Below, in pieces: positions 44,642-53,715 of a stretch of DNA of 64,000 nt. Position numbers and translations under genes: made by a program. This DNA is from CALBPI01 sp038531945 (GTDB taxonomy: Bacteria; Pseudomonadota; Gammaproteobacteria; Steroidobacterales; Woeseiaceae). The notes under the pieces were generated by a model that had not been told where the DNA came from, made no database searches, and saw only the letters and a program-made list of their open reading frames with translations. Every line of letters begins with the position of its first letter. Position 1 is the first letter of the stretch. The stretch lies in NCBI GenBank assembly GCA_038531945.1, contig JBCBBH010000004.1, positions 285,031 to 349,030 on the forward strand, written 5' to 3'.

Positions 44642-46267
44642 GTGCGACGCAACTTCGTGAGTGTGCTGATGAGATTGTCTTTGCTTGTGCTGGTACTGCT
44701 TCCGCTTTCAGCCTTCGGCGGTTCACTCGGACCGGAAGACCATATGTGGTCGTGGGTTACAAGCGAGGCAGCAGATGCGCCGACGCTGTCGGTCATCGGC
44801 GGGACAGATCGCCACACCTACCGCGCTCCTGACGCAAGCGCGTCAACCGAATCGGAGGCGGCAGCACCCGCGGATCTGCTGGAGCGCATGCGTCAAGGAT
44901 TTACGTTGCCGATCGAGGCTCATGCTCGCACGGACGCGCAGCGCAACTGGTACGTTCGACACCCGGAATATCTCAATCGAGTTTTCGATCGCTCGCGCCC
45001 CTACCTCCATTTCATTGTCAGTGAGATCGAACGACGCGGCATGCCTTTGGAGCTGGCACTGCTGCCGATTGTCGAGAGCGCGTTCGACCCATTTGCGTAT
45101 TCACACGGTCGCGCCGCAGGACTATGGCAGATCATCCCGGGCACAGGACGACGCTTCGGTCTCAGTCAGAATTGGTGGTACGACGGACGTCGAGACGTGC
45201 TCGCATCAACACGCGCAGCGCTGGATTATCTCGAGTTCCTGGCAAAACGTTACGACGGCGACTACGAACTCGCGGTGGCAGCCTACAATTCTGGCGAAGG
45301 CACTGTAGACCGAGCCATTCGCCGGAATCGGAAAGCCGGTAAGCCGACGACGTTCTGGGACCTCAAGTTGCCACGGGAAACCTCCAGCTATGTGCCAAAG
45401 TTGCTCGCGCTTGCGGACATCGTCGGTCGACCCTCGCGATTTGAGCTTTCACTCCCCGTTATACAAGACGAACGCCAACTTGCAGTTGTAGGGACGGGGG
45501 GACAAATCGATCTCGCGTTGGCCGCAGAGTTGGCCGCAATCGATATAGACGCACTCTACCGGCTCAACCCGGGTTACAACCAATGGGCGACAGCGCCTGA
45601 CGGGCCTCACACCCTGGTTGTGCCGGCAACGCAAGAGATGCAGTTCCTGACGGCACTCGACGCGCTTCCAGATGACCAACGCATGCGCTGGCAACGGCAT
45701 AAGATTCGCGAGGGCCAATCGCTCTCGGAAATCGCCGAGCAGTACAACGTCACGGTCAAGACCTTACAACAAACGAATCAGCTCAGCGGTACGATGATCC
45801 GCGCGGGCCAGCATTTGCTTGTGCCTACCGCCAGCGCACCGCGCGATAGCTACGCCCTCAGCGCGTCGGCACGGTTGTCACGCCAGCAGAATCGAACCCG
45901 CGAAGGCGTCCGCGTTGAACATCGGGTGAAGCCTGGCGAAAGTTTCTGGACGATCGCAAAACAGTATTCTGTCGGCACCCGCGAGCTTGCCAAATGGAAC
46001 AACATGGCGCCGCGTGACACGCTCGCGGTCGGTAAGAAACTCGTCATCTGGACCAAAAAACCCGGCGGCTCGCCAGTGGCCAGCTCGACCACCACGCGTA
46101 AGCTCTACTACACCGTCCGCAATGGCGACTCGCTTGCCAGGATCGCGAGTCGATTTCGGGTTCGGGTAAAAGATCTTGTGCAATGGAACAACCTCGACAT
46201 TGACCGCTATCTACGACCCGGCCAAAAGCTGACCATGTTCGTGGATGTCACAAGACAATCCAGCTAA
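44642..46267 (+). CDS. mltD: Membrane-bound-type lytic transglycosylase D with three LysM domains
   Basis: The 541-residue protein has a Sec signal (LLVLVLLPLSAFGG) and a lytic transglycosylase domain with the catalytic Glu in LLPIVESAFDP followed by AAGLWQIIPGTGRRFGL and VAAYNSGEG. Three LysM repeats follow, near residues 350-393, 423-466 and 486-530. It cleaves peptidoglycan in the periplasm. Unlike E. coli MltD there is no lipobox Cys, so it is probably soluble or held by LysM. The GTG at 44642 or the ATG at 44669 could be the start. Confidence 0.9.
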   Translation: MRRNFVSVLMRLSLLVLVLLPLSAFGGSLGPEDHMWSWVTSEAADAPTLSVIGGTDRHTYRAPDASASTESEAAAPADLLERMRQGFTLPIEAHARTDAQRNWYVRHPEYLNRVFDRSRPYLHFIVSEIERRGMPLELALLPIVESAFDPFAYSHGRAAGLWQIIPGTGRRFGLSQNWWYDGRRDVLASTRAALDYLEFLAKRYDGDYELAVAAYNSGEGTVDRAIRRNRKAGKPTTFWDLKLPRETSSYVPKLLALADIVGRPSRFELSLPVIQDERQLAVVGTGGQIDLALAAELAAIDIDALYRLNPGYNQWATAPDGPHTLVVPATQEMQFLTALDALPDDQRMRWQRHKIREGQSLSEIAEQYNVTVKTLQQTNQLSGTMIRAGQHLLVPTASAPRDSYALSASARLSRQQNRTREGVRVEHRVKPGESFWTIAKQYSVGTRELAKWNNMAPRDTLAVGKKLVIWTKKPGGSPVASSTTTRKLYYTVRNGDSLARIASRFRVRVKDLVQWNNLDIDRYLRPGQKLTMFVDVTRQSS

Positions 46268-46320
46268 CGCACATCGAACTGGTACACTCCTGCGATCGAA
46301 ATCACGGGGGTTAAGAAGTT

Positions 46321-47106
46321 ATGGGTTTCATGCAAGGCAAGCGCGCGTTGATTGTTGGCCTGGCCAGCAAGCGCTCGATCGCATATGGCATCGCAAGCGC
46401 CATGGCCAGAGAAGGCGCTGAACTGGCGCTGACCTACCAGAACGATAAGCTCGGCGGCAGAGTGCGCGATATGGCGGCTGAGTTTGGCTCGGAGCTGACC
46501 GCCGAAATGGACGTTGCCAGCGACGCCAGCATCAACGAGGCGTTCGATACGATCGCCGGCACCTGGGACGACGGTTTCGACATTGTTGTGCATTCCGTCG
46601 GTTTCGCACCCCGTGACCAGCTCGCCGGTGGTTTTACCGATTGCGTTACACGAGAAGGCTTTCAGATCGCACACGATATCTCGGCATACTCGTTTGCTGC
46701 GTTGGCGAAGGCGGCGAAGCCACACATGCAGTCGCGTCAAGGCGCGTTGCTGACGTTGAGTTACCTCGGCGCCGTTCGTGCGATTCCCAATTACAACGTG
46801 ATGGGTCTGGCGAAGGCGAGCCTCGAGGCTAGCGTGAGGTTTCTCGCTGCTGATCTCGGACCGGAGGGTATTCGAGTCAATGGGATTTCAGCGGGCCCCA
46901 TCAAGACGCTCGCCGCCTCCGGCGTCGGTGGCATCCGGAAGATGTTGGCGCACGCCGAGGAGACCTCGCCGATACGTCGCAACGTGTCGATCATGGACGT
47001 CGGCAATACGGCCGCGTTTCTGTGCTCCGACCTCGCCGCGGGCATTACCGGCGAGATCGTCTACGTCGACGGTGGCTACAGCCATATCGGGATGTCGCTG
47101 GATTAG
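46321..47106 (+). CDS. fabI: Enoyl-[acyl-carrier-protein] reductase (NADH)
   Basis: The 261-residue FabI has the divergent cofactor motif VGLASKRSIAYGIA, HSVGFAP, the catalytic Tyr-x6-Lys in YNVMGLAKASLEA, and the substrate loop ISAGPIKTLAASGV. It carries out the last reduction of each fatty acid synthesis cycle in the cytoplasm and is the triclosan target. It is monocistronic here, 53 bases after mltD and convergent with the symporter gene. Confidence 0.95.
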   Translation: MGFMQGKRALIVGLASKRSIAYGIASAMAREGAELALTYQNDKLGGRVRDMAAEFGSELTAEMDVASDASINEAFDTIAGTWDDGFDIVVHSVGFAPRDQLAGGFTDCVTREGFQIAHDISAYSFAALAKAAKPHMQSRQGALLTLSYLGAVRAIPNYNVMGLAKASLEASVRFLAADLGPEGIRVNGISAGPIKTLAASGVGGIRKMLAHAEETSPIRRNVSIMDVGNTAAFLCSDLAAGITGEIVYVDGGYSHIGMSLD

Positions 47107-47123
47107 AAGGACGGCCCAGCAAG

Positions 47124-48452
47124 TTAGCGCGGGCTATCCTCAGGCCGGATAGCGGCTGCCTGTGGTGCACTCCCGACCGTGGTCGCCTCACCTTCGAGGC
47201 GAGCAACGATCGTCGCGCAGCACGAGTCCCCGAAAACGTTCACGGCGGTTCGCGCCATATCAAGAACACGGTCAAACACGAGCAGCACGCCGATCGCCTC
47301 TACCGGCAGACCGATCGCCTCCAGAATTACAGCGATTGCAACCAGGGAAGCGTGCGGCACCCCTGCCACGCCGATTGACGTCAGCAGCGCGATAATGACG
47401 ATGGAGAGCTGTACCGAGAAGCCAAGCTCCAGCCCGTAGGCCTGGGCGAGGAACATCGCGGCAGTGCATTCGTACAACGCGGTACCGTTCATGTTCACGG
47501 TCGCGCCGAGCGGCAATACAAAAGAAGACACGCGACGCGACACGCCGACGCGGTTTTCGACGCAGTCCATCGTCACGGGCAAGGTGCCCGACGACGAGGC
47601 CGTCGAGAAAGCGGTCAATAGCGCGGGGCTCATCTTGCCCAACATGGCATACGGGCGAAGACCAACCGTGCGCATGATGAAAGGCAACGTAATCAACGTG
47701 TGAAACGCGAGTGCGCCAACGACCACCGCTGAGAACGTCAGCAGCACTGCCAGCAACCGGTCCGAGCCTTCGAGCCCGACCTGCGCGACCGTTTCAGCGA
47801 CCAGCCCAAACACGCCGATGGGCGCCAGCTTCATGACGAACTCGGTGATACTGGTCATGATACGAAACACACCATCCCAGAAATTGAACATAGGCTGGCG
47901 ATGAGTGTCGGGCAGCTTCGTCATGAAAAAGCCGAACAGTAACGCGAAGAAAATCAAGCCCAGCAGTTGGCCATTGTCAGTGGCCGCCGCAAAAATGTTC
48001 GGCGGCACCATGCGCAGGATCACCCCGGCGAAATCTCCAGCGCCTTTGCCTTCAACCTTATCCTTGACGTCACCTGCGTCCTCGGTCAGCGCGAGAATAT
48101 CCCGCACAGGCTCGCCATTGGCGTTGTAGCCAGGACCGACCAGATTTACCAGGAACAAACCGACCAGAATGGCCAACAAAGTTGTCGTTGCGTAAAAGAC
48201 AACCGTTTTGCCGCCGAGTCTGCCGAGACTGCCGGAATCCCCAATGCCGGCGACCCCGACAACGATCGACGCTGTGACCAGCGGCACAATGATCATCTTC
48301 AGGGCATTGAGGAATAGCGTTCCGAGAAAATCGAAAAGACTGACAAACTTGACACTGCCAATGAGCGTCGCTTGATCACCGACAAGACCGCCGACGATCG
48401 CTGCAAGAACGATCGCCAGCAGAATCTGCCAATGCAGTTCGAGTTTACGCAT
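47124..48452 (-). CDS. Dicarboxylate/amino acid:cation symporter (DAACS family)
   Basis: The 442-residue transporter has about eight spans and the DAACS signature region FVLPLGATVNMNGTALYE, then a later VFDRVLDMARTAVNVFGDSC with the substrate-binding Asp and Asn. It imports glutamate/aspartate or C4-dicarboxylates with Na+ or H+; the choice cannot be made from these motifs alone. An acidic periplasmic-type insert lies near residues 110-140. It starts five bases after the ppiD stop in the same direction. Confidence 0.9.
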   Translation of the reverse strand: MRKLELHWQILLAIVLAAIVGGLVGDQATLIGSVKFVSLFDFLGTLFLNALKMIIVPLVTASIVVGVAGIGDSGSLGRLGGKTVVFYATTTLLAILVGLFLVNLVGPGYNANGEPVRDILALTEDAGDVKDKVEGKGAGDFAGVILRMVPPNIFAAATDNGQLLGLIFFALLFGFFMTKLPDTHRQPMFNFWDGVFRIMTSITEFVMKLAPIGVFGLVAETVAQVGLEGSDRLLAVLLTFSAVVVGALAFHTLITLPFIMRTVGLRPYAMLGKMSPALLTAFSTASSSGTLPVTMDCVENRVGVSRRVSSFVLPLGATVNMNGTALYECTAAMFLAQAYGLELGFSVQLSIVIIALLTSIGVAGVPHASLVAIAVILEAIGLPVEAIGVLLVFDRVLDMARTAVNVFGDSCCATIVARLEGEATTVGSAPQAAAIRPEDSPR

Positions 48453-48457
48453 CCGTG

Positions 48458-50353
48458 TTATGGGGTTGCTTGCTGCAGCTGCAACAGCGGTCCGATTTCG
48501 ACATCGGCTGATTCACGCAACCCGCGAGTCATGGCATCGAGCTGCAGTGCCGCTCGCTGCTGCGCAAGTTGTCGTCGTGTCGCTTCCAATACCGATTGCT
48601 CTACCGCCGATGGATCGCCAGGTACAACCTGAGTCAGGCGATAAATCACAAACCCAACACCTGGAGCCGCGACGTTACCCGTGTGCGGTTCAGACAGGTC
48701 GGTCGGCTTGGGCGCAGCGAACACCGCTGCTGCCAGCGCAGCAGGCACCTCCGCGTCGGTGCGACCGACCAGCCGTTTTGGATAATTCGTCGCCGCGCTA
48801 TTGACGGTCAGGGCTTCGAAACTAATCGTGGGGTCTGTCGCAAGTACGCTTGCGAGCTGAGCGCCCCGCTCGTCCGCCACCGATTGCGCCGCCTGATCGA
48901 CCAACAGCTCACGAATTTGTTCCTCAACATTGTCGATCGGTTGTCTGCCTGCCGGCACGCGATTGTTGACGTCGATCACCACCGTTGCCTCGTCATACTG
49001 GACCAGACGGAGCCCGTCATCGGCCGCAGCGGCCCCGTCGCCAAATAACGCATCGCGTATCTCAGGCACTTCACCAAACGGTTGTTGGCGGCTGTCGTGA
49101 TAACCCTCGAAACTCTGCAGGGTGAGCCCCGTCTGTGCGGAGATCTCTGCAAGTGCCGCGCCCTCGAACTCAAGATCACTGACTTGCCCCTGAAGCGCAA
49201 ACAGTCGATCGTCGACGAGTGACCCACGGAATCGCTCAGTTACCTCGTCACGGACATCGTCGAGTGTTGCATCTCCTCCGCCACGAACATCCTCAAGGCG
49301 CAGAATATGAAGTCCGAATTCACTTCGTACAACGCCACTGAGCTCCCCCGGATTCAAAGCGTAGACGGCGTCTTCGACCGGACCCACGAAATCACCCGGT
49401 CGAACCCAACCAAGATCGCCACCCTGTCGCGCACTGCCTGCGTCAATCGAGAACTCTTCGGCAAGCGCTGCGAAGTCGGCGCCGCCTTCGAGTTGACTGA
49501 GCAGGGCTTCAGCCTCGGCGGTTGCCGCGTCGGCATCATCGCCGATTGCAAGAAGGATCTGGCGGGCACGTCGCTCTTCCGGAGCGACGTACTCGTCCGA
49601 AACACCGTCGAAAAACGCCTGCAATGCGTCGTCGTCAATTTCGATCACGCCAGCAGCCGCTTCGCGGTCAACGATCAAGTAATCGATATCGACCAATTCA
49701 GGCGTTCGGTACCGATCCGGGTTGGCTTCGAAATACGCCAGTACGTCAGCCTCGCTGACAGTGACATCTTCCTTGAACGAATCCGGGCTGATGACGACAT
49801 ACTCGAGTTCTCGTTGTTCGTCGCGCAATTCGATGAACTCACGAATCTCGGCGGGTGTGACGAACTCGGTCTGCAACATCGTACCAACGAACTGCTGAGA
49901 TGCGAGCACACGGCGCAGGTTGCTCTCGTACACCGCGGGCGAAAATCCGTTGTCCCGCAACACGGTCCTGTAGGCGTCAGCGTTGAACTGACCGTCTACC
50001 TGAAACCCTGGAACTTCTGCGATGAACGCTCGCAATTGAGCGTCCGACACCGCGAACCCCTGATCCGCAAGATGATCCTGGATAGTGCGAGCCTGGATCA
50101 CTTGCTCAACCGCCTGACTGCGGAGCTGATCCAAAAAGAAAGCCGGTATTTCCTGATCGCCAAATCGATTCAGCAGCGACTGGTATTCCCGGTCAAACTC
50201 CTGAATCGGTATCTCTTCGCCGTTCACTCGTGCAGCAAACTGCTTGGGTGTCAGCGTGTAGTTCAGCCCAGTGCCTGCGAGCAATAACAAAATGATCGCA
50301 ATCACGACTTTGCCAGTGGTTCCGATGAAGGTTTCGCGAATATCCTGCAGCAT
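48458..50353 (-). CDS. ppiD: Periplasmic folding chaperone, PpiD/SurA N-terminal family
   Basis: The 631-residue protein has one N-terminal membrane span (VVIAIILLLLAGTGL), then a SurA-like N-terminal chaperone domain (residues about 40-180), a parvulin domain (about 240-340, with EERRARQILLAI, GGDLGWVRPGDFV and SEFGLHIL) and a long C-terminal part. It is anchored in the inner membrane and helps fold exported proteins near the Sec translocon. The order lon-hupB-ppiD is the usual gammaproteobacterial one, here with two tRNAs between hupB and ppiD. The ATG at 50353 begins at MLQDIRE, as in other PpiD proteins. Confidence 0.92.
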   Translation of the reverse strand: MLQDIRETFIGTTGKVVIAIILLLLAGTGLNYTLTPKQFAARVNGEEIPIQEFDREYQSLLNRFGDQEIPAFFLDQLRSQAVEQVIQARTIQDHLADQGFAVSDAQLRAFIAEVPGFQVDGQFNADAYRTVLRDNGFSPAVYESNLRRVLASQQFVGTMLQTEFVTPAEIREFIELRDEQRELEYVVISPDSFKEDVTVSEADVLAYFEANPDRYRTPELVDIDYLIVDREAAAGVIEIDDDALQAFFDGVSDEYVAPEERRARQILLAIGDDADAATAEAEALLSQLEGGADFAALAEEFSIDAGSARQGGDLGWVRPGDFVGPVEDAVYALNPGELSGVVRSEFGLHILRLEDVRGGGDATLDDVRDEVTERFRGSLVDDRLFALQGQVSDLEFEGAALAEISAQTGLTLQSFEGYHDSRQQPFGEVPEIRDALFGDGAAAADDGLRLVQYDEATVVIDVNNRVPAGRQPIDNVEEQIRELLVDQAAQSVADERGAQLASVLATDPTISFEALTVNSAATNYPKRLVGRTDAEVPAALAAAVFAAPKPTDLSEPHTGNVAAPGVGFVIYRLTQVVPGDPSAVEQSVLEATRRQLAQQRAALQLDAMTRGLRESADVEIGPLLQLQQATP

Positions 50354-50387
50354 CGTATTTCGTACCCGGCTTCTTTTAGTGTTCCAA

Positions 50388-50419
50388 CAAAAAAAAAGCC
50401 GCCTGTTATACAGGCGGCT
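50388..50419 (-). terminator. Intrinsic terminator after tRNA-Asp
   Basis: On the minus strand a perfect 9-bp stem (AGCCGCCTG / CAGGCGGCT) with a five-base loop is followed directly by a run of T residues. It ends the tRNA-Val/tRNA-Asp transcript and lies 44 bases before ppiD, so ppiD needs its own promoter or read-through. Confidence 0.88.
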
Positions 50420-50428
50420 GTCGTTCAA

Positions 50429-50505
50429 TGGCGGAGTGGACGGGACTCGAACCCGCGACCCCCGGCGTGACAGGCCGGTATTCTAACCAACTGAACTACC
50501 ACTCC
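50429..50505 (-). tRNA. tRNA-Asp (GTC)
   Basis: The 77-base cloverleaf on the minus strand begins GGAGTGG and ends in an encoded CCA. The anticodon loop reads CTGTCAC with GTC, and the T-arm has GTTCGAGTC. It is the second tRNA after tRNA-Val. Confidence 0.95.
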
Positions 50506-50511
50506 TGGATT

Positions 50512-50587
50512 TGGTGGGTGCTGAGGGGATCGAACCCCCGACCTTCGCGGTGTAAACGCGACGCTCTTCCAGCTGAGCTAAGCACCC
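50512..50587 (-). tRNA. tRNA-Val (TAC)
   Basis: The 76-base cloverleaf on the minus strand begins GGGTGCTTAGCTCAG and ends in an encoded CCA. The anticodon loop TTTACAC gives TAC. It is separated from tRNA-Asp by six bases, so both come from one precursor. Confidence 0.95.
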
Positions 50588-50662
50588 ATCAGCGTGCGTC
50601 GCAGTCTTTGGATTAATGCCCCGGATGGTGTTCCGACGCGCTTCCTCCGCTGCGAAGGCGCG

Positions 50663-50935
50663 CTAGTTTACGGCATCCTTCAGGGCTTTGCCAGCCTTGA
50701 ACGAAGGCACGTTACTCGCCTTGATCGGGATCTCGGCGCCGGTCTGTGGATTGCGTCCCATACGCGCTGCGCGATGCTTCACGCTGAACGTACCAAAGCC
50801 AACCAGCGAGACGCTGTCCCCTTTCTTCAGACTCCCGGTAACGCTGTCGAGTACGGCATCAACCGCCTTGCCAGCATCAGCTTTAGAGATGTCCGCAGCA
50901 GCTGCCACAGCGTCGATCAAGTCGCCCTTGTTCAT
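50663..50935 (-). CDS. hupB: DNA-binding protein HU-beta
   Basis: The 90-residue HU-family protein starts MNKGDLIDAVA and has the signature VGFGTFSVKHRAARMGRNPQTG with the DNA-intercalating Pro. It coats and bends nucleoid DNA. It lies between lon and the tRNA pair, as in many gammaproteobacteria. A good sigma-70 promoter precedes it (at 51045-51074), so it is expressed independently of lon. Confidence 0.95.
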   Translation of the reverse strand: MNKGDLIDAVAAAADISKADAGKAVDAVLDSVTGSLKKGDSVSLVGFGTFSVKHRAARMGRNPQTGAEIPIKASNVPSFKAGKALKDAVN

Positions 50936-51010
50936 ATTGAGTTCCTTATCAGAATGTAAAATGCCGCGCTTGTGAAGTTCATGGTCTTCGCGGCGCCCCC
51001 CTCGTGATGC

Positions 51011-51027
51011 AATGTCGATTAGACATT
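51011..51027. repeat. Palindrome in the hupB 5' leader
   Basis: AATGTC-GATTA-GACATT is a perfect 6-bp inverted repeat with a five-base centre just downstream of the predicted hupB transcription start. It could be an operator or an RNA hairpin. Confidence 0.35.
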
Positions 51028-51044
51028 AATCACAAACTTCCATC

Positions 51045-51074
51045 GTTATACCAAGCGTAAAAAATCACTGTCAA
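51045..51074 (-). promoter_or_regulatory. Sigma-70 promoter of hupB
   Basis: On the minus strand a perfect -35 box TTGACA is followed after 18 bases by TATAAC. The start would fall near 51038, about 100 bases before the hupB ATG. Confidence 0.65.
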
Positions 51075-51077
51075 CAC

Positions 51078-51106
51078 AGCGTATAACTCGCAGCGGAGTA
51101 TACGCT
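51078..51106 (-). terminator. Hairpin overlapping the lon stop codon
   Basis: AGCGTATAACTC and GAGTATACGCT form an 11-bp stem with one bulged A and a six-base loop. It begins within the lon stop codon on the minus strand and ends just before the hupB -35 box. There is no T-run, so termination would not be classical. Confidence 0.4.
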
Positions 51107-53531
51107 AGTGCGCCGTAACTTCACCCTTGCTGGATTTGCGGCTCTTCTTCGTCGAGCGCGTCTGCGAGTCCGGACGCTTCGGTGTCGGCATGTGCTGCAG
51201 TGCAACCTGCAGGACCTCATCGATCCACTTGACTGGAACAATAGTCAGCTTGCCTTTGATGTTCTTAGGAATTTCTGTCAGATCCTTTTCGTTCTCTTCC
51301 GGGATCACGACCGTTGAGATACCGCCACGATGTGCAGCTAGCAATTTCTCCTTAAGGCCACCGATGGGCAACACCTCGCCCCGCAAAGTAATCTCGCCGG
51401 TCATAGCGACGTCTGCGCGTACCGGGATGTTGGTATATGCCGACACCAGTGCCGTGCACATGCCCACACCCGCACTCGGACCGTCCTTCGGGGTTGCGCC
51501 TTCCGGAACGTGTATATGTACGTCAGATTTTTGATGGAACTCATCGTCCAGCCCCAACGTGTCGGTGCGGCTGCGGACAACGGTCATCGCTGCCTGAATA
51601 GATTCTTGCATGACATCGCCGAGCTGGCCGGTGTGCATCAGCTTACCCTTGCCGGGGACAGTGGTTGCCTCGATCGTCAGTAGCTCGCCACCTACTTGCG
51701 TCCAGGCAAGGCCGGTCACCTGGCCCACCTGATCCTTGTCCTCGGCCTTGCCATGACGAAACCGTTCGACACCCAGATAACGCTCAACATTCTTAGGTGT
51801 GATGCGCACTCGTTCCGTCCGTTCCTCCAGCAGGAGCTTCTTCACAGCTTTGCGGCACAACTTCGAAAGCTCCCGCTCCAAACTTCTCACACCGGCTTCG
51901 CGGGTGTAGTGGCGAATGACGTGTATCAACGTCGCCCGTGACACTGTGAGTTCTCCCTCCTTCAGACCGTTTTCACGAATTTGTTTCGGCAGTAGGTATC
52001 GTTCCGCGATCGCCAGTTTCTCGTCTTCCGTGTAGCCGGGGATACGAATAACTTCCATGCGATCGAGCAATGGCCCAGGAATGTTCATGCTGTTCGCGGT
52101 GCACACAAACATGACATCCGACAAATCGAAGTCTACTTCCAAATAGTGATCGTTGAATGTCGCGTTCTGCTCAGGATCGAGCACCTCGAGTAACGCGGAC
52201 GAAGGATCGCCACGAAAATCCATTGCCATCTTGTCGATCTCATCGAGCAGGAACAGCGGATTTCGGTTCTTCACTTTGGCGAGGTTCTGGATCACCTTGC
52301 CGGGCATGGACCCGATGTAGGTGCGTCGGTGACCACGTATCTCGGCTTCATCTCGCACGCCACCCAGCGACATGCGTGCGAATTTCCGATTCGTAGCCCG
52401 GGCGATACTCTTTCCGAGCGAGGTCTTGCCCACGCCCGGCGGTCCGACCAAGCACAGAATCGGCCCCTTCAGTTTCTTCACGCGCTGTTGCACCGCGAGG
52501 TATTCGAGAATGCGCTCTTTCACTTTCTCCAGTCCGAAGTGATCCTCTTCCAGCACCTGCTCGGCTAGTGACAGGTCGCGATGAATTCGGCTGCGCTGTT
52601 TCCAGGGTGCCTTGACCAGCCAATCAATGTAGTTGCGAACAACGGTCGCCTCTGCTGACATCGGCGACATCAGCTTGAGTTTGTTCAGTTCGGAGTTCGC
52701 TTTTTCAAGCGCCTCTTTCGGCATACCCGCCGATTCAATTTTTTGCTCGAGGTCAGCCAGCTCGTTCGGCGCATCATCCATTTCGCCGAGCTCTTTCTGA
52801 ATGGCCTTCATTTGCTCATTCAGGTAATACTCGCGCTGACTCTTCTCCATCTGCTGTTTCACGCGGCCACGAATGCGCTTCTCGATTTGCAGCAAGTCGA
52901 TCTCACCTTCGATCATCGACAGCACAGTTTCCAATCGGCCCTTGATGTCACCGATTTCGAGCACCTTCTGCTTGTCATCCAACTTCAGCGCCATGTGCGC
53001 GGCGACCGTGTCCGCCATGCGGCCCGGCTGCTCAATGCCATTGAGCGACGTCAGAATTTCCGGCGGCACTTTTTTGTTGAGCTTCACGTATTGCTCAAAC
53101 TGAGAAATGATCGAACGCGTCAACACGTCCACCTCTTTCTCGTCGTAGCGCGTTTCTTCTTCCAGCACAGTGATCTCTGCGGCGAAATGCGGTCCACTGT
53201 GCATCGCGTCGATTTGGGCTCGAGAACCACCCTCGACCAGCACCTTGACCGTCCCGTCCGGCATCTTCAGCAGTTGCAGAATCGTGGCCAAAGTGCCGAT
53301 CTCATACATATCGCCAGGCTTGGGGTCCTCAAGATCAGCGCTCCTCTGCGCCACCAAGAGAATCTCTTTACCACTGTCCATCGCAAGATCGAGAGCCACC
53401 TTGGACTTGTCACGCCCAACGAACAGTGGAATCACCATGTGCGGGTACACCACCACATCTCGCAAAGGGAGCACAGGCACAAGTGACCTCTGATCGTCAT
53501 TGAACAAGCTGCTGGTTTGTTGGTCGGTCAC
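51105..53531 (-). CDS. lon: ATP-dependent protease Lon
   Basis: The 808-residue protease has the Lon N-terminal domain (LPLRDVVVYPHMVIPLFVG), an AAA+ module with Walker A GPPGVGKTS and Walker B LFLLDEIDK, and a C-terminal serine protease domain with the Ser in DGPSAGVGM and the Lys in GGLKEKLLAAHRGG. It degrades misfolded and regulatory proteins in the cytoplasm. A heat-shock-type promoter precedes it. The gene follows clpX in the usual order, separated by a terminator-like hairpin. Confidence 0.96.
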   Translation of the reverse strand: MTDQQTSSLFNDDQRSLVPVLPLRDVVVYPHMVIPLFVGRDKSKVALDLAMDSGKEILLVAQRSADLEDPKPGDMYEIGTLATILQLLKMPDGTVKVLVEGGSRAQIDAMHSGPHFAAEITVLEEETRYDEKEVDVLTRSIISQFEQYVKLNKKVPPEILTSLNGIEQPGRMADTVAAHMALKLDDKQKVLEIGDIKGRLETVLSMIEGEIDLLQIEKRIRGRVKQQMEKSQREYYLNEQMKAIQKELGEMDDAPNELADLEQKIESAGMPKEALEKANSELNKLKLMSPMSAEATVVRNYIDWLVKAPWKQRSRIHRDLSLAEQVLEEDHFGLEKVKERILEYLAVQQRVKKLKGPILCLVGPPGVGKTSLGKSIARATNRKFARMSLGGVRDEAEIRGHRRTYIGSMPGKVIQNLAKVKNRNPLFLLDEIDKMAMDFRGDPSSALLEVLDPEQNATFNDHYLEVDFDLSDVMFVCTANSMNIPGPLLDRMEVIRIPGYTEDEKLAIAERYLLPKQIRENGLKEGELTVSRATLIHVIRHYTREAGVRSLERELSKLCRKAVKKLLLEERTERVRITPKNVERYLGVERFRHGKAEDKDQVGQVTGLAWTQVGGELLTIEATTVPGKGKLMHTGQLGDVMQESIQAAMTVVRSRTDTLGLDDEFHQKSDVHIHVPEGATPKDGPSAGVGMCTALVSAYTNIPVRADVAMTGEITLRGEVLPIGGLKEKLLAAHRGGISTVVIPEENEKDLTEIPKNIKGKLTIVPVKWIDEVLQVALQHMPTPKRPDSQTRSTKKSRKSSKGEVTAH

Positions 53532-53603
53532 GAAACACTGCTCCGGGCAAGAAAGGTCACGGCTGGATTGCCGTTCTCAGAGGGTATCACTGTCAGAAGA
53601 GGG

Positions 53604-53630
53604 AATGGGGCCGGTCACCGCAGAATCAAG
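53604..53630 (-). promoter_or_regulatory. Candidate sigma-32 promoter of lon
   Basis: On the minus strand CTTGATT (53630-53624) and CCCCATT (53610-53604) are separated by 13 bases. The heat-shock consensus is CTTGAAA and CCCCATnT with a similar spacer. The predicted start is about 66 bases before the lon ATG. Confidence 0.6.
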
Positions 53631-53661
53631 TATCCAGCAAGAAGCCGCCCGCCCAAATGAA

Positions 53662-53683
53662 AAGAGCCGACGATGCGGCTCTT
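53662..53683 (-). terminator. Terminator-like hairpin after clpX
   Basis: An 8-bp stem (AAGAGCCG / CGGCTCTT) with a six-base loop lies 33 bases after the clpX stop. On the minus strand it is followed by an interrupted T-rich stretch (TTCATTT). It is a moderate intrinsic terminator. Confidence 0.6.
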
Positions 53684-53715
53684 ATCAAAGTTTAGATGGA
53701 TCAGAAGGTTACAAT

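Noticed and set aside
49307..50287. 326-codon plus-strand open frame opposite ppiD
   Set aside because: Antisense shadow; ppiD is strongly supported on the other strand.
50428..50616. Small plus-strand open frame across the tRNA pair
   Set aside because: It is simply the complement of the two tRNA genes.
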